Positions 45,112 through 54,343 of a stretch of DNA of 64,000 bases are shown here, piece after piece. Within the stretch, counting starts at the first letter, position 1. Each line of letters starts with the position of its first letter. This DNA is from Nocardia vinacea NBRC 16497 (GTDB lineage: Bacteria > Actinomycetota > Actinomycetes > Mycobacteriales > Mycobacteriaceae), in NCBI RefSeq assembly GCF_000308835.1, contig NZ_BAGN01000418.1, forward strand, positions 1 through 64,000, written 5' to 3'. Made by a program: the position numbers and the translations under genes. The notes beneath the pieces are model-generated. The model worked only from the letters and a program-made list of their open reading frames with translations. It had not been told where the DNA came from and made no database searches.

Positions 45112-46014
45112 ATGACGAATGACATCACTTCCACGACTCGGCTCGCGCCGCCGATCGGCGGATTCCAGGAGATCGACGGCCGCCGTGTTTTCGTGCATCG
45201 GTCGGGTAGCGGCGGACCGGCCGTCGTGTTCCTGCCCGGCGCGAGCGCGGTCGGTCTGGACTACTTCGATGTCCAGCAACAGGTTTCGCAATTCACCACC
45301 GCTGTCGTCTACGACCGTGGCGGCACGGGCTACAGCGATTCCCTGGCCCTGCCGCGCACTGCCGCCGCGGTCGCCACGGAACTGCGCGAGCTGCTGCGCG
45401 CCCAGAACGTCACCGCTCCCTATGTTCTCGCGGCACACTCCCTCGGCGGCTTCTACGCGCATCGGTTCGCGCAGTTGTACCCGCAGGACGTGGCGGGACT
45501 GGTCTGCTTGGACGTCCTGCACCGGGACTGGGACGACTTCATGCCTCCCACAGCGAGTCTGGCCGCCTTCGAGCAGATGGGACCTGATCCGGAGCAGCTC
45601 CGAAAGATGCGCCCGGCCCTGCGCGAGATACACGCCGAGTTGCTCGCGGACTACCCGGAGCACATACGGCAACCACTGATCGATGCCAAGGTGAGCGACG
45701 AATGGATGCAGGTCGGCATCGCCGAGCGTGCCACCTTGACCGACCTCGCCACCGAACTGCGAGCGGGGCCGAGCATCCCTGACGTCCCGGTGGTCGCGCT
45801 CACCGTGGTGGGCAACGACCCCACCCAGCAGGCGCTGACCTCGCAGGAGATGAACGACGCCAAGACGAGAATGGACGCGGCCCTGGTGAGCGGGGTCTCG
45901 CAGGGGCAACAACGCATCCTCTCCGACACCCTCCACCACCGGCTCTGCTTCGACCGCCCCGATGCCGTGGTCCAGGCGATCCGCGAGGTCGTGGAGAAGG
46001 TAGCGGGCCACTGA
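45112..46014 (+). CDS. Alpha/beta hydrolase
   Basis: The protein has 300 residues. Motifs are AVVFLPGASAVGLDYFD, TAVVYDRGGTGYSD, YVLAAHSLGGFYAHRFA (nucleophile Ser in HSLGG) and TLHHRLCFDRPDAV with the catalytic His. No signal peptide is visible. The start is ATG 45112, right behind a MerR-type promoter. A MerR gene follows 65 bp downstream, so the pair appears to be an inducible detoxification or signalling unit. Confidence 0.88.
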   Translation: MTNDITSTTRLAPPIGGFQEIDGRRVFVHRSGSGGPAVVFLPGASAVGLDYFDVQQQVSQFTTAVVYDRGGTGYSDSLALPRTAAAVATELRELLRAQNVTAPYVLAAHSLGGFYAHRFAQLYPQDVAGLVCLDVLHRDWDDFMPPTASLAAFEQMGPDPEQLRKMRPALREIHAELLADYPEHIRQPLIDAKVSDEWMQVGIAERATLTDLATELRAGPSIPDVPVVALTVVGNDPTQQALTSQEMNDAKTRMDAALVSGVSQGQQRILSDTLHHRLCFDRPDAVVQAIREVVEKVAGH

Positions 46015-46079
46015 TTCCACCCACCCTGCCAGCTACGCAAGCTCCGCCGACGTGTCATCCCCCTAGACTCGGCACGACC

Positions 46080-46841
46080 ATGCCCGACGACGACAGGGGA
46101 ACGGTGCTGACCATCGGCCGGCTCGCGGCGACCGCAGGCGTGACCGTGCGCGCCGTCCGTCACTACCACCACGTCGGCCTGTTGCCCGAGCCCGAGCGCG
46201 ATGCCTCGGGCTACCGCCGCTACAGCGCGCAAGCCGCAGTGGACCTCATCCGGATCAGGACGCTCGCCGACGCCGGTGTTCCGCTTGCCCGTATCGATGC
46301 GCTGCTCCATGCGCAGCCGACCGAATTCGCCGCGGCCATCGCCGATATCGACGTCGAATTGCAGCGCAAGATCGACCAGCTCACCGAATACCGCAGCCGC
46401 ATCGCCGATTTGGCAAGCGGTGAAAGCCTTGTCCTGCCCCCCGATGTGGTCGCCATCCTGAACCGGATGCGTAGCCTCGGCGTCAGCGAACAGCGGGTAC
46501 GACTCGAGCGCGACTCGTGGATCCTGCTGCAGGCTCTGGACCCGCAGGCCATGCCGCAGCGGATACGGGACAAGACCGCAGGCCTCGACGACCCCGAGAC
46601 GACGCGCCTCTACCTGGCCTGCGATCGAGCAGTCGGCTGGGATCCGCACGATCCACGCCTGGACCGGCTCATCGACGACCTGGACGCGTGGGAGATCGAA
46701 CACGAACGAGACAGCAGCCGACCAGAGAGCCTGCAGCTGATCTCTTCCCGGATCTCCGAGGCGTCACCGGCATGGCAACGCATCATCGATGCGCTCGCCC
46801 ACCGCGCCGAGCGGCGCCGAACCGCCGGGCACCACAGCTGA
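46080..46841 (+). CDS. MerR-family transcriptional regulator
   Basis: The protein has 253 residues. The HTH is LTIGRLAATAGVTVRAVRHYHHVGLLPEPERDASGYRRYSAQAAVDLIRI, followed by the dimerisation helix RKIDQLTEYRSRIADLASG and a C-terminal region of about 130 helical residues, longer than in metal sensors, so an organic ligand is likely. It probably acts on the promoter at 45074 in front of the operon. Confidence 0.92.
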   Translation: MPDDDRGTVLTIGRLAATAGVTVRAVRHYHHVGLLPEPERDASGYRRYSAQAAVDLIRIRTLADAGVPLARIDALLHAQPTEFAAAIADIDVELQRKIDQLTEYRSRIADLASGESLVLPPDVVAILNRMRSLGVSEQRVRLERDSWILLQALDPQAMPQRIRDKTAGLDDPETTRLYLACDRAVGWDPHDPRLDRLIDDLDAWEIEHERDSSRPESLQLISSRISEASPAWQRIIDALAHRAERRRTAGHHS

Positions 46842-46861
46842 AGCCGGCACCGTGGTCGAAG

Positions 46862-47470
46862 CTATGGTGACGGAGGCAGTCCGGCCGCGTTGCGCATCGC
46901 CGCGCGGCCACGTTGGGCGGCGGATCCGTCGGCGAGCAGTTGGATTTCCTGGTTGACCGCCATGGAGATGCCGATGAGTACGGTGGCGACCTCGTCCGGG
47001 GGGCGATGCGAAGCGGACGTTTCGTCTTGTGCCGCAGCGATTTCGGCGGTGAGAAAGGCGCGCCAGCCGGCAACGACGTCACGCAGCCGGTCTCGCAACA
47101 TTCCGGGCCGCCCGTCGAGTTCGGTCGACGCCGCGGTGACGAAACACCCTCCGGGAAAAGGGCATTCGGCCAGGTAATCGATCCAGGCATCGATCAGGTG
47201 TGCCAGGCGGGCCGCGCCGGGAGACATCGCCGTCAGTGGGGCGATAACTGCTGTCCGAAAGATTTGGCCGGCCTGTTCGAGTGCGGCGTTCTGCAGGTTT
47301 TCGCGAGATCCGAAGGGGCCGATGACACCTGCCTTGCTCATTGCGAGCCGGTCGGCGAGTGACCCGATCGTGAGACCTTCCAAACCGATGCATGACGCCT
47401 CCTCGATCGCGGTCTGCACGATTCGATCCCGGGTGCGGGCCGCTTCGGCGAATGAGCTGCGTGGAGACAT
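46862..47470 (-). CDS. TetR-family transcriptional regulator
   Basis: The protein has 202 residues. HTH: RDRIVQTAIEEASCIGLEGLTIGSLADRLAMSKAGVIGPFGSRENL; note GPFGS where most family members have HYFGS/YRHF. The C-terminal domain (LIDAWIDYLAECPFPGGCFVTAASTELDGRPG) is of the YxaF/TetR_C_6 kind. I chose ATG 47470; TTG 47473 is adjacent. It is divergent from the DinB-like gene and shares a long inverted repeat with it. Confidence 0.9.
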   Translation of the reverse strand: MSPRSSFAEAARTRDRIVQTAIEEASCIGLEGLTIGSLADRLAMSKAGVIGPFGSRENLQNAALEQAGQIFRTAVIAPLTAMSPGAARLAHLIDAWIDYLAECPFPGGCFVTAASTELDGRPGMLRDRLRDVVAGWRAFLTAEIAAAQDETSASHRPPDEVATVLIGISMAVNQEIQLLADGSAAQRGRAAMRNAAGLPPSP

Positions 47471-47480
47471 CAACCCATCA

Positions 47481-47526
47481 TAGCGTTCGATCGTTCGCTA
47501 TTCTTATGGCGAACGATCGAACGCTA
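47481..47526. promoter_or_regulatory. 18-bp inverted repeat, TetR operator
   Basis: TAGCGTTCGATCGTTCGC (47481-47498) and its exact complement (47509-47526) flank 10 bp. Each arm is itself quasi-palindromic around CGATCG, so it may bind a dimer per arm. It fills the interval between the divergent tetR and DinB-like genes. Confidence 0.8.
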
Positions 47527-47542
47527 AAGGGAGAGTGTGCTG

Positions 47543-48127
47543 ATGAGTGATCTGCTACGACTCGACGCGACGGCCTTGGCGCTGATCGCACACGATGTGT
47601 CCACTGTTTCCGATGCGGACATGGCCGCGCCGACTCCGTGTGCGGGCTGGACCGTCGCGGACCTCATGAGTCACATGAACGAACGCCACGAGGCTGTCAT
47701 CGAGTCTGTATTGGCGCCGATCGACGACCACTCCGGCAATCCCCGCGACGATTTCGCGCGTACAGCCGCACGGTGGGTGGTCGCGATGGAACAGACCGGC
47801 GATGTCGTGAACCTGCCGCAGCGCGGCCCGCTGGCGACTGACACAGTGCTGTCGGTCCATTTCGTCGACATGCTCGTGCACCGCTGGGACCTGTCCCGTG
47901 CGCTGTCGCGCCCCTGCCCGGTCCCCGACCGTCTCACCGCCCTCGCATTGCCGATTGCGCGGTCGATCACCGCGCCGGGCAGTGCGCTCAACGGCCCGGA
48001 TGGCGTCTACCGGCCCCCGGTGGAGTCGGACCGACCGCTGCCCGCACTGGACGCCATCGCAGCTCTTCTCGGCCGCGATCCACACTGGGAGCGCCAACGG
48101 AATCGGCCAGAAATAGCGCTCCACTGA
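47543..48127 (+). CDS. TIGR03086/maleylpyruvate-isomerase-N (DinB-like) protein
   Basis: The protein has 194 residues. It shows the actinobacterial mycothiol-dependent-like metal-binding pattern: MAAPTPCAGWTVADLMSHMNERHEAVI with the first His ligand, then VHFVDMLVHRWDLSRAL with another. Members are four-helix-bundle metalloenzymes, often mycothiol-dependent transferases; the activity here is unknown. The start ATG 47543 follows GGGAG; it is under the divergent TetR. Confidence 0.82.
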   Translation: MSDLLRLDATALALIAHDVSTVSDADMAAPTPCAGWTVADLMSHMNERHEAVIESVLAPIDDHSGNPRDDFARTAARWVVAMEQTGDVVNLPQRGPLATDTVLSVHFVDMLVHRWDLSRALSRPCPVPDRLTALALPIARSITAPGSALNGPDGVYRPPVESDRPLPALDAIAALLGRDPHWERQRNRPEIALH

Positions 48128-48358
48128 ATCGGTTCGGAGATCGGAGATTTCAGAGGCGCCGGTCATGACGGCCTCGACGCGGCCAACAGCGAAACGATGT
48201 TCCTCGACATCGGAGCGCCAGGAGCCGGGGCTCGGCGGTTGACTCCTGTACTCCGGGCAGCGGGTCGGCGGCGCGCGGTCGTGGTCGTTGCGAGATAGGG
48301 TGTAGCTGCACGGTTTCCGGCTCCGGTGATCGTTGTTCAGTAAAGGGAGTCCGAGCGG

Positions 48359-49561
48359 ATGGATCGCCGGAACAAGGTGATCAGCCGGCGCGGTGTGCTG
48401 CTGGCGGGCGCAGCCTCGATCGCGCTCACCGCAATGGCGCAGCCGCAGGCAGGGACGATCACTCGTAAGGTGTCAGCTGGCCCCGAGGAGCCCGGGAAGC
48501 GAGTTGACCTGGCGGAACAGGCGATCGTGCAGCGGCACGTGCGCCCGCTCTGGGGGCAGTCGGGGATGCGGTTGGGTGCGCTCGTCTGGCCGGCGTCCTT
48601 GCTGGACCAGTCCTTCGTGCGATGGTGTTACTGGTGGCAAGCCCACCTTCTCGACTGTGCGGTGGATGCCGCGTACCGCACCCGCACTCCCGAACGCATC
48701 GACCGGGTCGTCGCCCTCGCGCGCGGTATTCTGACCCGCAATCTCACCGGCTGGACCAACCGGTACTACGACGATATGTCGTGGCTGGTGCTGGCACTCG
48801 AACGTGCCGACCGGCTGCTCGGTGTCCGGTTCGGCGATGCCATCGGGGACTTGCGGGCCGCCTTGATCGATGGCTGGAACCCGGTCGTCGGTGCGGTGCC
48901 CTGGCGGTCCGGCGACGATTTCTACAACACCCCTGCGATCGGTCCGACCGGTATCGCGATGGCGCGTCTGGGTGAATTGTCCCGCGCCCGACAACTTGCC
49001 GATTTCCTCTACAACCGATTGCGCGATACCGACAGCGGCCTGATCCTCGACGGTGTCCATGAGCCCGGCGGACGAGTCGACCGGACCGTCCACACCTACA
49101 GTCAGGGCGTGACCATCGGGCTGGAAACCGAGTTGGCAGTGCGCACAGGCGAATCGAGCCATCACAGCCGCGTGGCAGCACTCGTCGCCGCAACCGAGGA
49201 CCGGCTCACGGACGCTGGAGTGATCGCCGCGGCCTCCGGGAACGACTCCGGGCTGTTCATGGGCATCCTCGCCAGATATCTCGCCGAAGCCGCACTGGCC
49301 TTGGGCGACACCACCGCCGCGAATATCGTGCACGCTTCCGCGCGGGCGGCCTGGGAAAACCGCGCCGAGGTAGACGGGCTACCCCTGTTCGGTCCGGACT
49401 GGACCCGCGCGGTCGCGGTGCCGGAGCCTCCGGAAACCCTTCCCCCGCTCACACACTCGTCCGCCGCTTCGTCGGCCAACTTGAGCCGCGATCTCTCGGT
49501 ACAGCTGAGCGGGTGGATGCTGCTCGAAGCGGATTACCAGCTCACCGCCGCGGGACACTGA
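48359..49561 (+). CDS. Tat-secreted GH76 family glycoside hydrolase
   Basis: The protein has 400 residues. The N-terminus has a twin-arginine-type signal (SRRGVLLAGAASIALTAMA). The GH76 catalytic pair of aspartates is D138-D139 in NRYYDDMSWLVLALERADRL. Other alpha/alpha-barrel landmarks are GDDFYNTPAIGPTGIAMARLGE and TYSQGVTIGLETELA. GH76 enzymes cleave alpha-1,6-mannans, which fits turnover of lipomannan-type envelope polymers in this group. The start is ATG 48359. It stands alone. Confidence 0.85.
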   Translation: MDRRNKVISRRGVLLAGAASIALTAMAQPQAGTITRKVSAGPEEPGKRVDLAEQAIVQRHVRPLWGQSGMRLGALVWPASLLDQSFVRWCYWWQAHLLDCAVDAAYRTRTPERIDRVVALARGILTRNLTGWTNRYYDDMSWLVLALERADRLLGVRFGDAIGDLRAALIDGWNPVVGAVPWRSGDDFYNTPAIGPTGIAMARLGELSRARQLADFLYNRLRDTDSGLILDGVHEPGGRVDRTVHTYSQGVTIGLETELAVRTGESSHHSRVAALVAATEDRLTDAGVIAAASGNDSGLFMGILARYLAEAALALGDTTAANIVHASARAAWENRAEVDGLPLFGPDWTRAVAVPEPPETLPPLTHSSAASSANLSRDLSVQLSGWMLLEADYQLTAAGH

Positions 49562-49684
49562 GCCCACGGGAGCCGGGTGGGTCATCGAGCCGGATGCCAT
49601 GCCCTGTCAACCAAAGTGAGGTCGACGGCCGACCGAACGCTCGCGCAGCGCGGCATGCGGGGATGAGCACGCCCCGACGCGGCT

Positions 49685-50104
49685 TCATGCCGGTCGTGTC
49701 ATCAGCTGAGCGAGTTGCTTCGCCTGCGACGTTCTCAGTCTCACTTCGACCCGTTCCGGCTGCCGCGGATCGGTCGTCGCCGGGTCGTAGACGAAGCAGA
49801 CTCGATCGGGTTGATCGAGTCTGAATTCGATTGCCGCCCATAGCGGGTGCGTCATCGGCACATCGATGTGTTTGAACCGGCCCGCCCACACCAATACCCG
49901 TCCGCCGACAGTGACAGCGATCGCGCCCGAGACCTCCCGCCGCTCCCATTCCACGAGACGACCGGATGGCCGAAAACCGCGACGAATGACCGAACCGCTC
50001 AGGCCTTCCTCGAAGAACACGGTGCCGCCGGAGGCGTCCAGCGACGCAAGCAGGTCCTCTGGTAAGAGCCCCGACCCGAACAGCAGCCGCCGCAGGGCAT
50101 TCAC
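49685..50104 (-). CDS. Hypothetical protein (139 aa)
   Basis: I do not recognise a family. The sequence is strand-rich: GTVFFEEGLSGSVIRRGFRPSGRLVEWERREVSGAIAVTVGGRVLVWAGRFKHIDVPM, then WAAIEFRLDQPDRVCFVYDPATTDPRQPERVEVRLRT. The arrangement resembles a PH-like or small beta-barrel domain. It follows the methyltransferase gene on the same strand with a 61-bp gap. Confidence 0.6.
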   Translation of the reverse strand: MNALRRLLFGSGLLPEDLLASLDASGGTVFFEEGLSGSVIRRGFRPSGRLVEWERREVSGAIAVTVGGRVLVWAGRFKHIDVPMTHPLWAAIEFRLDQPDRVCFVYDPATTDPRQPERVEVRLRTSQAKQLAQLMTRPA

Positions 50105-50165
50105 TCGTCCAGCTCAACGAACGGATAGAGCCCACTCGGGCGGGATCTCTCGGGGTGGGCAGGCT

Positions 50166-50780
50166 TCAATCCGCACGCGAGAACACCGCCACCAGAAAGT
50201 CGGACTCGTCGGTAAAAGGACGTAGATCCCACGTCGATAGCAGCAAATCCACCGTAAGTCCGGCGTGCTCGGCGTCTGCCAGGAACTGCGGGAACTCGTA
50301 ACCACGATCGGCGCCGAACCCCACAACCACCCGACCGGCTGGGGCGAGGTGGCGGGCGAACCCGGCCAGCACCGCCTCCCGGGTGGACGGCGCCAGAAAT
50401 GTCATCACGTTGCCCGCGCAGACGATGACATCGAAGTCGCCGGCGATCCCACGGCCCGGCAAGTCCAGTTCGGCGAGATCACCGACTATCCAGGTCGGAC
50501 CCGGATAGTCCTGCTCCGCCGCAGCGATCAACACCGGGTCGACGTCGACGCCGACCACGACGTGGCCGGCTCGGTGCAAGTAGGCACCCACACGCCCCGG
50601 ACCGCACCCCGCATCCAGGACTCGGCCACTGCGGTCGAGCATCGCGTCGACCAGCCGCGCCTCCCCGACGATATCGGTGCCTTCGGCCGCCATTGCTCGG
50701 AACCGCTCCACGTACCACGTCGAATGCGCAGGGTCAGCAGCAGTGAGCTCTTCCCACTGGCTGGGGGTACGTCCGCTCAT
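50166..50780 (-). CDS. Class I SAM-dependent methyltransferase
   Basis: The protein has 204 residues. Motif I is GRVLDAGCGPGRVGAYLHRAG with the SAM-binding glycines, followed by VVGVDVDPVLIAAAEQDYPG (acidic end of strand 2), FDVIVCAGNVMTFL (motif IV region) and a closing strand DESDFLVAVFS. It is a small-molecule-type methyltransferase with unknown substrate. Start is ATG 50780. Confidence 0.88.
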   Translation of the reverse strand: MSGRTPSQWEELTAADPAHSTWYVERFRAMAAEGTDIVGEARLVDAMLDRSGRVLDAGCGPGRVGAYLHRAGHVVVGVDVDPVLIAAAEQDYPGPTWIVGDLAELDLPGRGIAGDFDVIVCAGNVMTFLAPSTREAVLAGFARHLAPAGRVVVGFGADRGYEFPQFLADAEHAGLTVDLLLSTWDLRPFTDESDFLVAVFSRAD

Positions 50781-51247
50781 GGTCTGTTCCTCTTCGCTCG
50801 GGCCCGCCTCCGGTTCACTGTGCCACCGCCGTGCCGATAGTCAGCGCGCGGCCTGATGGTGCCCGCCGCCGGTGCAGCCCGCCCATCGACACCGGACCTG
50901 CGCAGGCCATTGCCAGGGTGGTGCGCTTGACCGGCCCGCGCTCAACCCCTGAGCTCACCTTCGGCCGTGCCGTCGTCGACGGGGCAGTCGGCTACGAGAT
51001 CCGGATCTGCATCACCGATCCTCGGTCTGCGGTGGACATCCGATATCACACCGCAGTCCGATTCCGGCTCATACCAAGGGATTACATGGAATGAGAATCC
51101 GGTCGATAGCTTCGGTGTATCGAAATCGTCACCGTGCCCCGGACACACCGAGCAGCGGCCGCTTGATCAGATCTCCGATCGAGATCGACTGGTCGGCATC
51201 GAGCACGGGCACAGGTGGCATCTCCGACTCAGCTCTCAGGAAGATCT
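50781..51247. other. Intergenic region upstream of desaturase
   Basis: The 467 bp hold a plus-strand open frame (50831-51094) that has no ribosome site or recognisable product. I call no gene. The right end carries AGGAAG close to the desaturase start. Confidence 0.4.
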
Positions 51248-52312
51248 ATGACGACACCGGCTCTGGCCCCACAGTCATTTCCATCGCGGCGCGGCGGCGC
51301 CGGCGGTGATTACGCCCGTCTGTTGCGCCGGATCTCCGACGCGGGACTGATGAACCGGCGTCCCGCCTACTACGCGGTCCGGCTCAGCCTCGTCGGGATT
51401 GCGTTCGCAGCTGGCTGGGCGGCGTTCGTCCTCGTCGGCGACTCGTGGTGGACGCTGCTGGTCGCGGCGTTCATGGCTGTGACGTTCGCTCAAATCGCCC
51501 TCGTCATGCATGATGTCGCGCACCGCCAAGTCTTCCGGCTACGGCAGCCGACGGAGGTCGTGGGCCGACTCGTCGGCAACGCCGGCATAGGCCTGGCCTA
51601 CGGCTGGTGGCAGGACAAGCACACCCGGCATCACGCCAATCCGAACCACGAAGAACTCGACCCCGATGTCGCGCCCGACATTCTGGTCTGGTCACAACAG
51701 CAGGCACGGGCCAGTCGCGGTCTGCCTCGTCTCATCGGGAGGGCGCAGGCGTTCCTGTTCTTCCCCCTACTGACGCTGGAGGGCCTGAACCTCCATGTGG
51801 CCGGCGTACGTGCGCTCAGAAATCGATCGGTTAAATACCGCGGATTGGAGGGCGCGCTGCTCTTCGGCCACTTCGCCGCCTATCTGGCCGCATTGTTCGC
51901 GGTCCTGCCTGCCGACAAAGCCTTCGCGTTCCTCGCTGTCCACCAGGTGCTGTTCGGCCTGTACATGGGCTGCATCTTCGCCCCGAACCACAAGGGCATG
52001 CCAACCCTGACCGGCGACGACCGCCTCGACTACCTGCGCCGGCAGGTGCTGACCTCCCGCAACGTGCGAGGTGGCGTGCTGACCGACCTCGCTCTCGGCG
52101 GGCTCAACTATCAGATCGAGCACCACTTGTTCCCGAGCATGCCGACGCCGAATCTGCGTCACGCCACGGTGATCGTCCGGGACTACTGCGCCGAAATCGG
52201 CGTGCCTTACCACGAGACCGGGCTGATCTCCTCTTACCGCGAGGCACTGCGGCACATGCACCACGTCGGCGCGCCGCTGCGCACCACCGACCGACATCCG
52301 GTCGCCGGATGA
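51248..52312 (+). CDS. Fatty acid desaturase
   Basis: The protein has 354 residues, with membrane helices (SLVGIAFAAGWAAFVLVGDSWW, LVAAFMAVTFAQIALVM) and the three histidine boxes of membrane desaturases: H88-D-V-A-H92, H125-T-R-H-H129, and QIE-H292-H293-LFP. The last box QIEHH is the front-end/delta-6-like type, which inserts double bonds towards the carboxyl end of acyl-lipids or acyl-CoA. AGGAAG precedes ATG 51248. Confidence 0.92.
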   Translation: MTTPALAPQSFPSRRGGAGGDYARLLRRISDAGLMNRRPAYYAVRLSLVGIAFAAGWAAFVLVGDSWWTLLVAAFMAVTFAQIALVMHDVAHRQVFRLRQPTEVVGRLVGNAGIGLAYGWWQDKHTRHHANPNHEELDPDVAPDILVWSQQQARASRGLPRLIGRAQAFLFFPLLTLEGLNLHVAGVRALRNRSVKYRGLEGALLFGHFAAYLAALFAVLPADKAFAFLAVHQVLFGLYMGCIFAPNHKGMPTLTGDDRLDYLRRQVLTSRNVRGGVLTDLALGGLNYQIEHHLFPSMPTPNLRHATVIVRDYCAEIGVPYHETGLISSYREALRHMHHVGAPLRTTDRHPVAG

Positions 52313-52358
52313 ACGTTTCCCGGCCGGGCAACGGCGACAATCTCGTATCCGTCATGTG

Positions 52359-53381
52359 TCAGGACTCTGCGATCTCGACCAGCTGCTTGCCGAGGTTGCG
52401 ACCCTCGAAGACGGCACGCAACGCGCTCGGCGCGGATTCCAGTCCACTGCTGACGGTCTCGGCAATGGTGATCGCTCCCTGGGCCTGCCAGTTACGCAAT
52501 GCCATGAAGGCTTCCGGAAAACGGTCGAGGTAGTCGAGGAAGATGAACCCTTCCATACGCGCCCGGTCCAGCGCCAGCCTCATATAGTTCCGCGGCCCAC
52601 ATGCCGGATCGGCGCCCTGATACCCGGAAGAGATGGCCCCGGCCAGGACTACACGCGCGCGACGGGCCAGGTGCGCCAGACCGTGCTCGAGGATACGGCC
52701 GCCCACACCGTCGAAGAAGACGTCGACGCCGTTTGGGGCAAGACGGGTCAAACAGGCATCGATATCGTCGTGTTTGTAGTCGAGGGCGGCATCCAGACCC
52801 GCATGCTCGGTGATCCAGGAGCACTTGTCCGGGCCGCCGGCGATACCGATGACCGTGCAGCCCAAAATCTTTGCGATCTGCCCCGCGATGGACCCGGTGA
52901 CACCGGCCGCCGCCGAAACCAGCACCGTCTGGCCGGGCTCGGGACGGCCGATATCCGTCATACCGAAGTACGCGGTCAAACCCGGCGCTCCGAACAGACT
53001 CAGCATCGACGTAGGCGGCACACCGTCGGGCACCACGTTCAACCCGAACAACCCGCCCGCCGACCGGACGACATAATCCTGCCACCCCACCATTCCCGCG
53101 ACCCAGCTACCCACTGGACAATCCGGATCGTTCGAGCGCACCACCTGCCCGACACCACTACCACGCATCACCGCGCCGACCGGCACGGCGTCAATATAGT
53201 TGTCAGCCTCATTGAGCCAGCCCCGCTGGGTGGGATCGATCCCCAGCCAATGCACCCGAATCAAGGCCTCACCCGGCCCCGGAACCGGCACCGGCACAGT
53301 CCGCAACTCGAAATCCGTGTCCCGCAGCGCCCCTACCGGCCGTCGCCCCAACACCCACTGCCTGTTCACCACATCCACCAC
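52359..53381 (-). CDS. Zinc-independent MDR NADP-dependent oxidoreductase
   Basis: The protein has 340 residues of the leukotriene B4 dehydrogenase/CurA group: NRQWVLGRRPVG opening, EALIRVHWLGIDPTQRGWLNE, GQTVLVSAAAGVTGSIAGQIAKILG (cofactor-binding AxxGxxG), GVDVFFDGVGGRILEHGLAHL. No zinc cysteine cluster is present. It should reduce alkenals or alkenones with NADPH. The start may be GTG 53381 or GTG 53372. It is convergent with the desaturase gene. Confidence 0.9.
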   Translation of the reverse strand: MVDVVNRQWVLGRRPVGALRDTDFELRTVPVPVPGPGEALIRVHWLGIDPTQRGWLNEADNYIDAVPVGAVMRGSGVGQVVRSNDPDCPVGSWVAGMVGWQDYVVRSAGGLFGLNVVPDGVPPTSMLSLFGAPGLTAYFGMTDIGRPEPGQTVLVSAAAGVTGSIAGQIAKILGCTVIGIAGGPDKCSWITEHAGLDAALDYKHDDIDACLTRLAPNGVDVFFDGVGGRILEHGLAHLARRARVVLAGAISSGYQGADPACGPRNYMRLALDRARMEGFIFLDYLDRFPEAFMALRNWQAQGAITIAETVSSGLESAPSALRAVFEGRNLGKQLVEIAES

Positions 53382-53607
53382 CAGGCGATACTAGATCGCC
53401 TACACCTCGCCGCTCGCCCCCATTTACTCCCGCGCGAAAACGCGCGACATTCGGCAGATGCGGACGTTCGTCTATGCGCGATAGGCGGCATTACCGCGCA
53501 CTCGAGTCGACTGAAGCTAGCTCGGGAGCTCGACATTGCGGGCCCCGCAGCCCAATGAGCAACGACTTAGAACATAGTCCATAAATAACGTGGCCAGCTG
53601 GGCGAAC

Positions 53608-54093
53608 TCAGACCCGGCCGTGAACGTGTCCAAGCGGATTCGGCTCTGGTTCATCCGCCACGATCCAGCGACCGGTTGCCGGGACCGCGCACAGGACGAG
53701 AATCAGCAGGCTCACGATGATCGGAATGAACAAGAAGGTGAAACCTCTATTGAAGAGTTGTGCAACGCTCACGATCAGTGCCACCCCTGACGCGAGGATC
53801 AACAGGAAACGACCCGTTTTCATGTACGCCAGCAGAAGGAATCCACCGACCCACCAGGTCAGCCCGATGACGACGGCGGCGATCCCCATGACGATCAGGT
53901 CTGTGTTGTACTCGCCGATCTCGTGATATTCGCGGGCGTGATCTTCGATTCCGACGACCGTGTAGAGAACCCACATGATTCCGGTGATTCCGGTGAGTGG
54001 ACCGAGGATCAGCGCGGTGATGGCTGCGGTGACGGCGGTCGCGCCGTGTGGGGCCGGCGTCGGTAACTCCGGTTGATCATGCGGATCTTTCAC
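53608..54093 (-). CDS. Four-helix membrane protein of unknown function
   Basis: The protein has 161 residues. A Pro-rich N-terminus precedes about four membrane segments (AVTAAITALILGPLTGITGIMWVLY, DLIVMGIAAVVIGLTWWVGGFLLLAY, FLLILASGVALIVSVAQLF, FLFIPIIVSLLILVLCAVP). I do not recognise a family. The start is GTG 54093, with GAGGGGA upstream. Confidence 0.65.
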   Translation of the reverse strand: MKDPHDQPELPTPAPHGATAVTAAITALILGPLTGITGIMWVLYTVVGIEDHAREYHEIGEYNTDLIVMGIAAVVIGLTWWVGGFLLLAYMKTGRFLLILASGVALIVSVAQLFNRGFTFLFIPIIVSLLILVLCAVPATGRWIVADEPEPNPLGHVHGRV

Positions 54094-54314
54094 ACCCGTT
54101 CCCCTCGTCGCTTCACGCGAACCTACCTCGCCGTGCCGGGAGCGGGCGATGCAGTGTTTCAGGTGTCTTGACGAGCAAGACGACATGGCCCATCGGCTGA
54201 CCCGCTGGTGATTCCACTGAAGCCCAGACAACGCGCTGCATTCGGCAATATGGTGCGTCCGATCCGCAGCCGTGCGGTGCCCGAGATGGTCTCAGCCCGT
54301 TGATCTTCCGAGGG

Positions 54315-54343
54315 CCCGCGCTGGCCGCTTCGGTCAGCGCGGG
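54315..54343 (+). terminator. Hairpin just upstream of the group II intron
   Basis: CCCGCGCTG/CAGCGCGGG form a 9-bp stem, extended by GCC/GGT, with a GCTTC loop. The intron 5' end lies 17 bp downstream, so this may be its insertion signal. Confidence 0.6.

Noticed and set aside
50831..51094. A plus-strand frame upstream of the desaturase
   Set aside because: It has no ribosome site and no family resemblance.
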